A stretch of 64,000 nucleotides of DNA from Skeletonema tropicum. Taxonomy: Eukaryota > Bacillariophyta > Thalassiosirophyceae > Thalassiosirales > Thalassiosiraceae. Location of the stretch: the NCBI GenBank assembly GCA_037178625.1, contig CM074139.1, forward strand, positions 620,001 to 684,000. Direction: 5' to 3'. This document shows, piece after piece, positions 43,052-52,175 of this stretch; within the stretch, counting starts at the first letter, position 1, and every line of letters begins with the position of its first letter. The translations under genes and the position numbers were made by a program. Below the pieces are notes generated by a model. The model had not been told where the DNA came from. It made no database searches and saw nothing but the letters and a program-made list of their open reading frames with translations.

Positions 43052-44815
43052 ATGGGAACCGAATCTCCCACCGAGGGTGGGGACGTTAAGCCCGACACCA
43101 GCAGTAACAACAACAACAACAACAACAGGCAAGGTGGCAGGAATAGAAAGAAAAAGGGTAATAAACACCACCAGACCAACTATGGCAAAAGCAACTTCAC
43201 CGGCCACAACAAATCGCTCGGAACCATCACCAGTGGCGGACCGCCCTCCGATACGGTCACACAGTTCACCGACTTCCGTCAAAGTCTCAGCACGCATGCC
43301 GCAGAAAATCTCGGCAGTCTGGTTGCGCAGTCAATAGAAAACTTGAAGAAAGTGGAGGTGAAGGAGCCTGTCGATGCGGACTACATCAAGAAGGACGAAA
43401 AGGGTAATGAGCTACCCATGAAAAAAATCGATGAGCTGAAGTTTACCAAGGACTACGACATCTACACAAAGGAGAAGAAAACCTTGGACGAACACCTCAG
43501 GAGAATGTACCACATCGCCCTCAGCCAGATAGACGAAGCGTCAAAAGCAACATTGGAGGAAAATTCCGGTTTTGCAGATGTGAAGGCCAGCATGGACGTC
43601 ATCAAACTCCTCAAGATGCTTGAAAGCATGTGCTTCAACAGTGATTCCACCACCGAGCCCTTCTTTGCACTAATACAGGCTCTCCTTAGCCTACTCACCT
43701 TTAAGCAGGGTGACCGTCACCTGGATACCTACTACAAGAAGTTCTCCGAGACTCTCCAGGCCTGCAACGAAGCGTTTGGTGGCAAGAACAAATTATTGGA
43801 TGCTTTGTCGGGCCGATATGTTACACTTATCTGCACGGAGAAGGGTACTGATGAGGCCTCACTCAGCCCTGACATCAAGAAGGATTACGAGAAACAAGGA
43901 CGCGAGCGGATGGAAGCCATGCTATTCCTTGTCAATGCTGACCGCTCACGGTATGGTACCACTGTCGATGCCCTGCGCCAAGATTACATCAAGGGAACGT
44001 CATCGTACCCCAAGAATCTCAACACTGCATACGCCCTACTCAGATCAGTGAAGGTCACGAAAAAGGCGCCTTATGTCCCTAGCGATACTGGGCACACTTT
44101 TAACCAGAATGGAGAGTCCCTAGTGAACGATGGAGACGATGACGATAAAAACAAAGTATGGCCGCCGTGCCCCCGATGTGGCAGAACCAACCACCCTCGG
44201 ACGGAATGCCGTGCCAAGTGGCATGATAATGGTGAGCGCCTTCCTCCTGATGATGGTACACTCCTTCACATGGAAGAGACACAATCAGTTGGTGAAGTCG
44301 AGGATGAGGAGGTGATTGAGAATGAGGATGCATCGGTCGAAGTAAGTGCAGATGATGATATTATTCGTTGCAGTATTGACTATGATTATGACGCGCTCAT
44401 GTTCCACCAATCCGATACCTACAGCACGTGTTCTAAGAATGGAAATGAAATCCCTGCGGAATGGATACTGCTAGACTCTCAAAGTTCCATTGACGTGTTC
44501 TGCAATGAGAAGCTTCTGTCTCAGATTTACACGGCGAAGACGACTATGAGGATTCGATGCAACGCAGGGGTGAAGCAAACAAATTTAAGGGGTTATCTGT
44601 CTGGTTATGGATGGGTGTGGTATTATCCTGAAGGGATTGCCAACATTCTATCACTTAGCCGGGTCAAGGAGCAGTTCAGGGTCACATACGACTCGTCTAC
44701 CAACAACTGCTTCCAAGTTCACAAGAACAATGGGAAGATTCTTAATTTCAGGGAGGCATCACGACGGCTGTACTATTCAACACTGCTGATCGGGATGAGG
44801 AGCATAGTCTTTTAG
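43052..44815 (+). CDS. gag: Copia gag with protease
   Basis: 587 residues from the ATG at 43,052, 30 bp past the LTR. The N terminus is Asn-rich and basic (KKKGNKHHQTNYGK). A long helical capsid-like region follows, then a zinc knuckle CPRCGRTNHPRTEC at about residue 373, an acidic linker, and the aspartic protease motif LLDSQSSIDVF (about 472), where the usual DSG/DTG is DSQ, as in diatom copia elements (recalled). The frame ends at 44,815. The coding potential passes into the -1 frame at about 44,776, within a short run of T residues, so the integrase follows in a different frame. Confidence 0.88.
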   Translation: MGTESPTEGGDVKPDTSSNNNNNNNRQGGRNRKKKGNKHHQTNYGKSNFTGHNKSLGTITSGGPPSDTVTQFTDFRQSLSTHAAENLGSLVAQSIENLKKVEVKEPVDADYIKKDEKGNELPMKKIDELKFTKDYDIYTKEKKTLDEHLRRMYHIALSQIDEASKATLEENSGFADVKASMDVIKLLKMLESMCFNSDSTTEPFFALIQALLSLLTFKQGDRHLDTYYKKFSETLQACNEAFGGKNKLLDALSGRYVTLICTEKGTDEASLSPDIKKDYEKQGRERMEAMLFLVNADRSRYGTTVDALRQDYIKGTSSYPKNLNTAYALLRSVKVTKKAPYVPSDTGHTFNQNGESLVNDGDDDDKNKVWPPCPRCGRTNHPRTECRAKWHDNGERLPPDDGTLLHMEETQSVGEVEDEEVIENEDASVEVSADDDIIRCSIDYDYDALMFHQSDTYSTCSKNGNEIPAEWILLDSQSSIDVFCNEKLLSQIYTAKTTMRIRCNAGVKQTNLRGYLSGYGWVWYYPEGIANILSLSRVKEQFRVTYDSSTNNCFQVHKNNGKILNFREASRRLYYSTLLIGMRSIVF

Positions 44816-47091
44816 TCAATACTGTAGCGGATAATATGAATCAATTTTCTGCTTATGATGTTGCGAATGCACGGAAAGCTCGCAGTCTCCAGCAGATCAT
44901 CGGTCGTCCGGCAACAAAAGATTTCATGCGGTATGTGAAGGAGAATCTTATCCCCAACTGTCCCATCACCACTAGGGATATCTTGAACGCGGAGACAATC
45001 TGGGGCCCTGACATTGGATCCCTCAAAGGAAAGACGGTGCGACAACGTCCGGCACCCATTCGTGTCACCGTTACTGATCTACCACCGCAGATCATGCCAA
45101 ATTACCGTGACGTCACCCTATCTGTTGACATAATGAAGGTGACCGGCATTCCCTTCCTGTTATCTATCAGCCGACACATCAAGTTTGGATCGGCCGGTAA
45201 GCTGGACACAATGAAAGACGCTCACATCCTTAAACACTTCAAGGCGATTGTCAGTGCTTATGCCATTCGAGGCTTCAGGGTAACAATCATGCTAGCGGAT
45301 GGCCAATTTGAATCGATGCGAGGAGACATTGCAGACTTACATGTTCATCTTCATGTGGTTGCTCGTGATGATCACGTGCCCGAGATCGAGCGTTACATCC
45401 GGACCATCAAGGAGCGTACCCCTGCATCCTACAATATTATGCCTTTCCAGCATGTCCCGCCTATCTTCGTAATCGAAATGGTGTACAGCGCCGTCTGGTG
45501 GCGCAATATGTTCCCTCTGTCGACGGGCATCTCCACCACTCAGAGTCCTGCTGAGATTGTTCTCAATCGTAAACTTGACCACAACAAACACTGCGGGGTT
45601 GAACTCTTCGAGTATGCTCAGACACACGAAGAGCATGACAACTCCATGTCCCCTCGCACTATTGGTGCTATTGCCACCCGCCCTACTGGGGACGGTTCGT
45701 ACAACTTCATCAGCCTATCTACGGGACGCGTCATCAACAGACGCAGCTTCACCCGCCTCCCTTTACCTGAGGATGCCATAACAAGGGTCCACCATCTGGC
45801 ACGCCGTGCCAAGGCAGCACGGAATCTTACCTTTACTAACCGTGATAATATTGATCTCGATACCCTATACGCCGACTTAGACCGTGATGAGGACGATCTT
45901 CCGCTTGATGAGGCGGAGACCGCAGGAGTGGATGATGATAATGATGATAATGATGAAAGTGATGAGGATTATGACCCTGCCGAAGACGACGACGACGCAG
46001 ATTCTGATGATGATGATGATGATGACGACTATGGCAGCGAGGCAGATGAAAATGAAAACGATGAAATAAACCACACAACAAATGCAGGAGTGAATAATGC
46101 GCCAGATGTCGAAACAGCAGGAGTGGACGATGAGGAAACAACAGGAGTGGACGACGACGAGCCAGGAGAAATAAACGATGACGAAACAGCAGGAGTGTAC
46201 AAAGAAGTAAATGATGATGAAACAACAGGAGTGGATAATGATGAAGCAACAGGAATGGCAGACGAAACAATTACGGAAGATGTCAACCAGGAAGAAGGTG
46301 AAACCACAGGAGTGCGAAGAAGCACACGTGCAAGAAAGCCCAACTCCCTCTACTCAACATCTGAATACGTCAACGTCACAAGCGGAAGAGTTCACGTGAT
46401 GAATCCGAGAATGTTCAGCAATGCAGCGGTAAGAAAGGCAACGCAATCACCCCTCAACGATCAGTTCAGCTCAGAATACAACATGTTTGCCACATTCGGT
46501 GAGATCCCACGAGACATTGATCAATTCCTACTACTCAACATGGATGGGGAGGAGGACAATGGATACAGCGAAATACTCATTGCTCAGAGTGAAGCGGAAT
46601 GGATGTTTTTAACTGATCACCTCGGATGGAAGCAAGGACTACAAGGGGATGAAAGTGAAATCGATCAGGAGCCAGAGTACCTCTTCACCACGGAGCAGAT
46701 GAACTGGAAGAAAGGACTAAAAGTTTTCGGAGAAAAAGGAGAGGAAGCCATTCAAAAGGAACTGCAGCAGATTCACGATATGGAGGGTTTTCAACCCAAG
46801 CACTGGTATGAACTCACCAAAGAGGAGAGGGCAGAGGCTCTCAAGTACCTCATGTATCTGAAGGAGAAGCGAGACGGCAGAATCAAAGGCAGAGGATGCG
46901 CAGACGGTAGAAAACAACGAGCCTATATGCCCAAGGCGGAGGCATCATCACCCACTGCGACGCTTGCTGGTATTATGCTTACATGTATGGTAGACGCCTA
47001 CGAAAAAAGAGACGTAGCCACGGCGGACATTCCAGGGGCATTCATTCAAACGAAGATGCCCAGGAAGACAGGGACGTACACGTCGTTCTAG
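44776..47091 (+). CDS. pol: Copia pol part 1: integrase and start of reverse transcriptase
   Basis: Open from the frame change at about 44,776 (first ATG 44,836). It contains a core integrase with the three acidic positions in TLSVDIMKVTG, MLADGQFES and VPEIERYIRTIKER, and the GPDIGSLKGKT segment before it. Then comes a long acidic tract (about 45,880-46,310) with repeats of E-T-[AT]-G-V-D-x-[DE], followed by RRSTRARKPNSLY, the start of the RT region (EGFQPKHWYELTKEERAEALKYL, RGCADGRKQR) and ADIPGAFIQT. The frame ends at 47,091; coding continues in the -1 frame from about 47,061, again at a short homopolymer (C run). Confidence 0.88.
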   Translation, partial: FNTADRDEEHSLLVNTVADNMNQFSAYDVANARKARSLQQIIGRPATKDFMRYVKENLIPNCPITTRDILNAETIWGPDIGSLKGKTVRQRPAPIRVTVTDLPPQIMPNYRDVTLSVDIMKVTGIPFLLSISRHIKFGSAGKLDTMKDAHILKHFKAIVSAYAIRGFRVTIMLADGQFESMRGDIADLHVHLHVVARDDHVPEIERYIRTIKERTPASYNIMPFQHVPPIFVIEMVYSAVWWRNMFPLSTGISTTQSPAEIVLNRKLDHNKHCGVELFEYAQTHEEHDNSMSPRTIGAIATRPTGDGSYNFISLSTGRVINRRSFTRLPLPEDAITRVHHLARRAKAARNLTFTNRDNIDLDTLYADLDRDEDDLPLDEAETAGVDDDNDDNDESDEDYDPAEDDDDADSDDDDDDDDYGSEADENENDEINHTTNAGVNNAPDVETAGVDDEETTGVDDDEPGEINDDETAGVYKEVNDDETTGVDNDEATGMADETITEDVNQEEGETTGVRRSTRARKPNSLYSTSEYVNVTSGRVHVMNPRMFSNAAVRKATQSPLNDQFSSEYNMFATFGEIPRDIDQFLLLNMDGEEDNGYSEILIAQSEAEWMFLTDHLGWKQGLQGDESEIDQEPEYLFTTEQMNWKKGLKVFGEKGEEAIQKELQQIHDMEGFQPKHWYELTKEERAEALKYLMYLKEKRDGRIKGRGCADGRKQRAYMPKAEASSPTATLAGIMLTCMVDAYEKRDVATADIPGAFIQTKMPRKTGTYTSF

Positions 47092-48551
47092 ATGGTCGAA
47101 TGGCGGAACTCCTAGCCAAAATATCTCCTGATGATTATCAAAAATACGTCCACAATCATCGAGGACAATCGCACATATACTGCAAACTGAATGTTGCACT
47201 ATACGGAACCCTGAAGGGGGCCGTCCTCTTCTGGAAAAAGCTTTCATCATACCTGAAGGACCAAGGTTTCGTCGTCAATCCATACGACTGGTGCGTAGCC
47301 AACAAGGAGATAAATGGGAAACAATGTACCATCGTGTGGCATGTGGATGATCTGAAGATATCACACGTCGATCCAAAGGTTGTAGATGAAGTGCTGTCAT
47401 CCCTGAAAGAGGAATTCGGCAAAGTTGGAGAGCTAACTGTCAAAAGGGGAAAGGTGCACGATTATCTGGGCATGACGCTCGACTTTTCGGACGAGAACAG
47501 CGTGATGGTGAATATGGAAAAATACCTCAACGAAGTATTGGAGGACCTTCCTGAAGACATGGATGGTACGGCAGCGACTCCTGCGGCAAGTCATTTATTC
47601 AAAACACGGGACGATGCACCGAAGCTTGATGAAGAAAGAGCTGCATTGTTCCACCGCGTTACAGCCCAATTACTATTCGCATCACAACGCGCAAGACCTG
47701 ACCTCCGGACCGCTGTATCATTCCTGACCAAGCGTGTACAGGAACCAGATGAAGATGACTATAAGAAGCTCGCACGCGTCATCAAGTACGTCAGAAGAAC
47801 TAAATTCCTGCGCCTGAAGATTGAGGCGAATAGACTTGATCAGAATCATTGGTTTATCGACGGAGCTTTCGCGGTACATGATGATATGAAAAGCCACACT
47901 GGTGCATACATGACGTTCGGAAAGGGAATGGTGAATGGCATGTCCAGCGCACAAAAGATCAACACTACAAGCTCAACTGAGGCGGAGGTAGTCGCAGTGC
48001 ATGACAATATGCCTGGGACTGGGATCCTGTGGACCAGGTACTTCATGGAAGCACAAGGATATCCCATGAAACCGTCAGTCGTACACCAAGATAACCAAAG
48101 CGCCATGCTCCTTGAGACCAATGGAAAGGGATCGAGCGGAAAGCGCACTAGACACATGAACATTAGATACTTCTTCGTGGCAGACGTACAGGAGAGAAGA
48201 CAAATCACTATGGAGTATTGTCCCACAGACGAGATGATCGGTGATTTCTTTACCAAGCCCTTAGGAGGATCCAAATTCAGACGGTTCAGGAACATCATCA
48301 TGAACATTGAACACGATGAACATGGCCCTGTGGACGTGGACGAACTAATGGGCATCCATCATGAGAAATTACAGAGAAGATTTGAGAGAGAGAATGGGAA
48401 TGAGTCCACGAACGTTCCACAATCACCACAACAGTCCGTGAACTCACAGGAGTGTGTTGGAACTGTGAATCGGGGTTCTCTAGACAACACAAAACGTGAG
48501 AAACCCAACAAGAAACTATCTTACTGTGACGTAGTAAAAGGCTCATCTTGA
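47061..48551 (+). CDS. pol: Copia pol part 2: reverse transcriptase and RNase H
   Basis: Open from about 47,061 to a stop inside the 3' LTR. RT motifs are LNVALYGTLKGAVLFWKKL, NPYDWCVAN and the catalytic HVDD block (IVWHVDDLKISH; most copia elements have YVDD). RNase H motifs are WFIDGAFAVHDDMKSHTGAY, SSTEAEVVAVHDN and VHQDNQSAML, with the typical C-terminal RHMNIRYFFVADVQ and DFFTKPLGG. All catalytic residues appear intact. The last ~32 codons lie in LTR sequence, an overlap that constrains the LTR. Confidence 0.88.
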   Translation, partial: QEDRDVHVVLDGRMAELLAKISPDDYQKYVHNHRGQSHIYCKLNVALYGTLKGAVLFWKKLSSYLKDQGFVVNPYDWCVANKEINGKQCTIVWHVDDLKISHVDPKVVDEVLSSLKEEFGKVGELTVKRGKVHDYLGMTLDFSDENSVMVNMEKYLNEVLEDLPEDMDGTAATPAASHLFKTRDDAPKLDEERAALFHRVTAQLLFASQRARPDLRTAVSFLTKRVQEPDEDDYKKLARVIKYVRRTKFLRLKIEANRLDQNHWFIDGAFAVHDDMKSHTGAYMTFGKGMVNGMSSAQKINTTSSTEAEVVAVHDNMPGTGILWTRYFMEAQGYPMKPSVVHQDNQSAMLLETNGKGSSGKRTRHMNIRYFFVADVQERRQITMEYCPTDEMIGDFFTKPLGGSKFRRFRNIIMNIEHDEHGPVDVDELMGIHHEKLQRRFERENGNESTNVPQSPQQSVNSQECVGTVNRGSLDNTKREKPNKKLSYCDVVKGSS

Positions 48552-48761
48552 AGAGCCAAGATATGGAGGAAGACCTCAAGATACGGAGGATGAGCACCAT
48601 GAGCCTCAACAGCCAAGGATGCTCTTACTTTATCAACTATGTTAGTGCTTCGTGAATAACATAGTAATACGTTTGTTTACTGGATAGAGCATCTTGTCGG
48701 TGGTAATAGGCTGGAGCGGTAGTCTTCGTCGTTGGGCCCTGACCGGATTTTATCTTCAACA
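48455..48761 (+). repeat. 3' LTR (307 bp)
   Basis: Same as the 5' LTR minus one CTTACT copy. The self-primer match is at 48,627-48,641. The polypurine tract before it is weak (CACAGGAG). Confidence 0.95.
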
Positions 48762-49866
48762 ATAGGAACTTCGCGGATAAAGTCATTGCATATGCCCCTC
48801 GAATATTCAGCCTGCATTCAGAGTTTTACCAATTCGAATTTGATACGTTCCTGTCGAACTCAGCGCAGAGGAGTGCTGCTGTGGAAATAATTCGAATTGG
48901 ATGATCTCGTCGAGCGTTTCCACCCTTTCTTCAATCTAATATGCTGCAATCAGATAATATTCGTCATTCGCATTATTTTCGGAGGCATGTATCGAATGGA
49001 TTGAATTTATTCACTTGTGGAAGATTGATCGCATTTTCATTCACACATGGTCTCAAATGGTGTAAATATTTGATCAAATACTGCAGGGACTTATCCAGAG
49101 CTAATTGAAGCAATGAGGCGGTGATGGGCACCTCTTCTTAATCAGGATTGCTCGAGATCAGATGCTTTTTCTCTACGAAAGCCGGTTACACAAACTGGAC
49201 GTGGTAGATCGAATATATATGCTCAAGGAAACAAGCAGCGAATCTTGCACCAAACGCCGAAGCTGGGTCTCTTTTGCGTAGTAATGCACTACGTATCGGG
49301 TCGTGCCTTCAATTTCAATCTCGCCTTGTGCAAAATGAATGATCCTTACATGAGTGCTAACGTAATCTGGACCATCTTAGTGTAAATTGACAAGATATCG
49401 TCGAAATGTTGGCAAGATTGACGAATGTACGAATGTTGAAACTGTATTATTTTTTTTTAAGATAGTAATACAATTCCTAATTACTACTAATTATTGACCA
49501 TCCTGTTCGTATACTTGAACTTATGCCTACCTTGTTCGTCATGTTAAGTAGTGGAGAGTTCGTGGATGGAGAGCGAATCGAATTAAAATTTTATTCGAAT
49601 CGACTGGCGCCAAGACGCTTGGAACGAATGCCTCGAAATTTCTGATGCAAGGAAGAAGGTCAAAATCGATCAGCTGATCGTGAGATCGGTCCCAGGGTTT
49701 AGTTGTTCACATTCGTTCGAATTCGTTTTGAGAAATTGCGGGAAATCCTGAAGTGTAGAACACGGAAATTATTGCGGGACTCCATTTACTTAGGGGGGAG
49801 GCAACCTTCGATTCCAAAACTCTTGCTCCTTTCCATCACTTTATGTTCGTTCATTGATAAGATCGC
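48762..49866. other. AT-rich spacer
   Basis: No gene is supported. GATCAGCTGATC lies near 49,668, followed by GTGAGATCGGTC, which is inverted relative to 42,186-42,206. Confidence 0.35.
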
Positions 49867-49875
49867 CACTCGCAC

Positions 49876-50372
49876 CCAATGATACCAGTCTAAAACTAGT
49901 CTGTCCCGTTATGTGAGAGTCTGTCCCGTTAAGATGAGATGAATTTCCGGAATGGCCGTTCTGAGTGCCTACTCGGCCGATTTGGATGAAACCAAGCAAG
50001 AGCATGTCGGCCATGGTGGTGTAGTAGAGGTCTGCATTGTCAGTTAGGACCATAGAAGCATTTAAGGCACCATTGAGGACAGTGTCCCGTTGGGTGTTAA
50101 GCGGCATAAAGATGAGATGAATTTTTAAAATAATTTCATCTCATCTTCATCTCATCTCGACCCCAACGGGACACAGCCCTCGATGGTCTCTCAAACCATG
50201 CGGCGGCCCCAACCAAGTATGCAGACCTCTACTGCAACATCACAGCTAACTCCCTCTGTCTTGATTCCACTCAAATCGACCAAGAAGTCGCTCAGAACGG
50301 CCATTCCGGAAATTCATCTCATCTTAACGGGACAGACTCTCATATAACGGGACAGACTAGTTTTAGACTGGT
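49876..50372. mobile_element. ~0.5-kb foldback element with possible 8-bp target duplication
   Basis: The outer arms (about 49,885-49,966 and 50,289-50,372) are near-perfect inverted repeats containing two GTCTGTCCCGTTA motifs. The pairing continues in decayed form to the centre at about 50,128 (CATCTCATCT against AGATGAGATG). ACTCGCAC occurs at 49,868-49,875 and 50,373-50,380. The left end has about 8 bases not mirrored at the right end, so the exact boundary is uncertain. Confidence 0.65.
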
Positions 50373-50587
50373 ACTCGCACTTTCGAGTTCAATCGTTCGT
50401 GGTTCATCGTTTGACTCAATCGAAAGCTACCATGTCCATGGTCACGGCCGTCAGTCGACGAAGCGGAGAAGATTTCGTGTGAATCGTTTTGCTTCGATTT
50501 TAATCAAATGTATCATTTGCCTCCTAGAATTTGACTACATAGTATACACATTAAGATTTTGGCCGTGCTTTTGGAGCTTGAAACACA

Positions 50588-50872
50588 ATGTCAAAATATT
50601 ATACAATCATTGGAGGAACGGAAGTCTATCGAACTGATGATCATGCCAATGCCTCGTGGAATAAATTAGAAACTGAAGGCAGGCGTAATCCAGCTTGCCC
50701 GACAGGAAGAGTCTGCAGGACCTCGTTGAGAGGAAGACGTGCCAGAGCTGAAGAGATTGCTCGAATAGCTCAAGAGAAAGAGGAATGGAATGCTCGCCTT
50801 GCTCAGAGGATGAGAATGATCACCGAGAGGAAGTGGAAAGTGATAGAAAGATTCAAGAAGAGGATGATTTGA
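50588..50872 (+). CDS. Possible small basic protein, unrecognised
   Basis: 94 residues from an ATG, MSKYYTIIGGTEVYRTDDHA, then an Arg/Glu-rich helical stretch (RARAEEIARIAQEKEEWNARL). No homologue or intron is seen. It may be a chance ORF or the remnant of a longer gene, and nothing in the context helps decide. Confidence 0.25.
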   Translation: MSKYYTIIGGTEVYRTDDHANASWNKLETEGRRNPACPTGRVCRTSLRGRRARAEEIARIAQEKEEWNARLAQRMRMITERKWKVIERFKKRMI

Positions 50873-51713
50873 TACTGAAGCAATTATTAGTCTTACTCTT
50901 ACAGCTTCCGAGTCTTACTAACTGCGAAGATTGCAGCACTTTTAGCACTATCGTACAATTCATTATCAAATCATGAGAAAGAAGATTGATCGAATGAGGC
51001 AATGCTCCACGCACAGCTATGATCCTTGCTCCCAGGCACAATGCGAAGAAAGGTTTTAGTAGCTTTTAACAGCTAGCAGCATTTAATGAGTATTGAGACA
51101 AATCTGCCGCCGACCCCATCGCCTGCATCTTGCAGGCATGGGGTCGGCTTTCGAAACTCAAAATCTAAGATACCTGTGACTTCCTAGGTTGCCACTCATT
51201 TCGCTGGCGTGCATGCGTCTATCTATCTGCTTTATCTCTTCTCAACACTATGTACTCTCTAAATAGCACCGGTGCACGGTGCACAATAGTGCCGAATGTT
51301 CATACTAATAATCGCCCTCCAAACTTACGCAGTGAAGTTTTGGGAGAGCCAGAGATACTGTGACTTCCGAGGTTGATGCACCAATGTATCTGCTTGAACT
51401 TCTCTCTATTCTAGAGCGCACGGTGCATCCTAGTCGGTCGTTTTCCGTTTTCTGTTTTCTTTTGCGTGCACGTTTGGCGCGCGGCATCTATATCTGTTTG
51501 GCATGCAAGTTCCAAGTGGACATGACGTGCGATTTAAATCACCGAAGACTTACTCATTGAGTCGAAGAAGCTACTTTTACTTTCTTACTTCAGCTTCAGC
51601 AGCTTCAATATTCAATTGGAATAGTAATCAGACTCTCTAGTATTGATCGAGATCGAAGCATCATCCGTGTAGCTAGATTCAAAAATGAACAGACGCAGGA
51701 GGAGTTTTTGACA
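50873..51713. other. Spacer with a strong hairpin
   Basis: Contains a 40-nt hairpin at 51,109-51,148 and, at about 51,632-51,660, a forward-oriented fragment like the 5' flank of MF-TPK copy 2 (CTAGTATTGATCGAGATC). No gene is supported. Confidence 0.4.
51109..51148. repeat. GC-rich hairpin
   Basis: GCCGACCCCAT and GCCTGCA pair with TGCAGGC and ATGGGGTCGGC around a TCT loop, with one unpaired CG step. The left side resembles CTGCCGCCGACCATCGCCTGC inside the long TIR at 29,816-29,840. Confidence 0.8.
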
Positions 51714-51881
51714 GTCAATCTCAACAAAAATTCAGTTTCTACTGAGTGTCTACAAAAGAATAAATTATCTCTGATGCGTCTATAAACGAAGCTTATGGGT
51801 ATCCTCAACCATTGAGACACATCGGATATGATTGATTCTTTTGTAGACACTGGATTTTTGGTTGAATCGACAGTCAAAAAC
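51714..51881. mobile_element. 168-bp foldback element
   Basis: The ends GTTTTTGACAGTC and GACAGTCAAAAAC are perfect inverted repeats. The arms pair imperfectly for about 65 bp each (CAGTTTCTACTGAGTGTCTA against TAGACACTGG). It sits beside the truncation point of MF-TPK copy 3. No clear target duplication. Confidence 0.7.
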
Positions 51882-51901
51882 TAGTCTGTCGTTTTTTTTT
51901 T

Positions 51902-52105
51902 TCATCGAATTGAACCGCTCTCGCAAAGATCCACCGTCGAGAAGATAGAGCCCAAAGAAGTTGTCGAAGTAAATGAAGAGGCCAAAGATGACGAAGGCGA
52001 AGGTGACGATGAACGCGCTCCGGCAGTCCTTGTCCTTGCTGGCGGAGGAGGGCACGTCGAGGTTGCCTGCTTCTGCTTTGTGCTGCGCTTGGGTGTGCTG
52101 AACAT
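51902..52105 (-). pseudogene. MF-TPK family, copy 3, truncated
   Basis: Starts MFSTPKRSTKQKQATSTCPP like copy 2 and is the same through STVDLCESGS, then ends with IR and a stop. The remainder of the gene (PPRPPAYPCLS and the basic end) is missing; an A-rich tract and the foldback element follow. The flank upstream (52,106-52,175) matches copy 2 closely, so this is a recent inverted copy broken at 51,917 or thereabouts. Confidence 0.7.
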
Positions 52106-52175
52106 GATGCTGTTGTCTTGATATTGATTTGTCACTGTGGAGTCGATCGTACGCAAGCCCTGACTTGTGGATGGA

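Larger units (their letters stand above)
42710..48761 (+). mobile_element. Ty1/copia LTR retrotransposon, structurally complete
   Basis: Two LTRs (42,710-43,022 and 48,455-48,761) begin TGTTGG and end CAACA. They appear identical except for an extra 6 bp (CTTACT) in the 5' LTR. The 5-bp target duplication ATAGG is present at 42,705-42,709 and 48,762-48,766. Gene order is gag, protease, integrase, reverse transcriptase, RNase H, which is the copia order. The acidic ETAGVDD repeats resemble those of diatom CoDi-type elements (recalled). Two single-base frame changes break the polyprotein. The LTR identity indicates a recent insertion. Confidence 0.95.

Noticed and set aside
44776..44815. Programmed -1 frameshift between gag and pol
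   Set aside because: No canonical X-XXY-YYZ slippery heptamer is present, and an equivalent -1 change occurs inside RT, so mutation or sequencing error is simpler.
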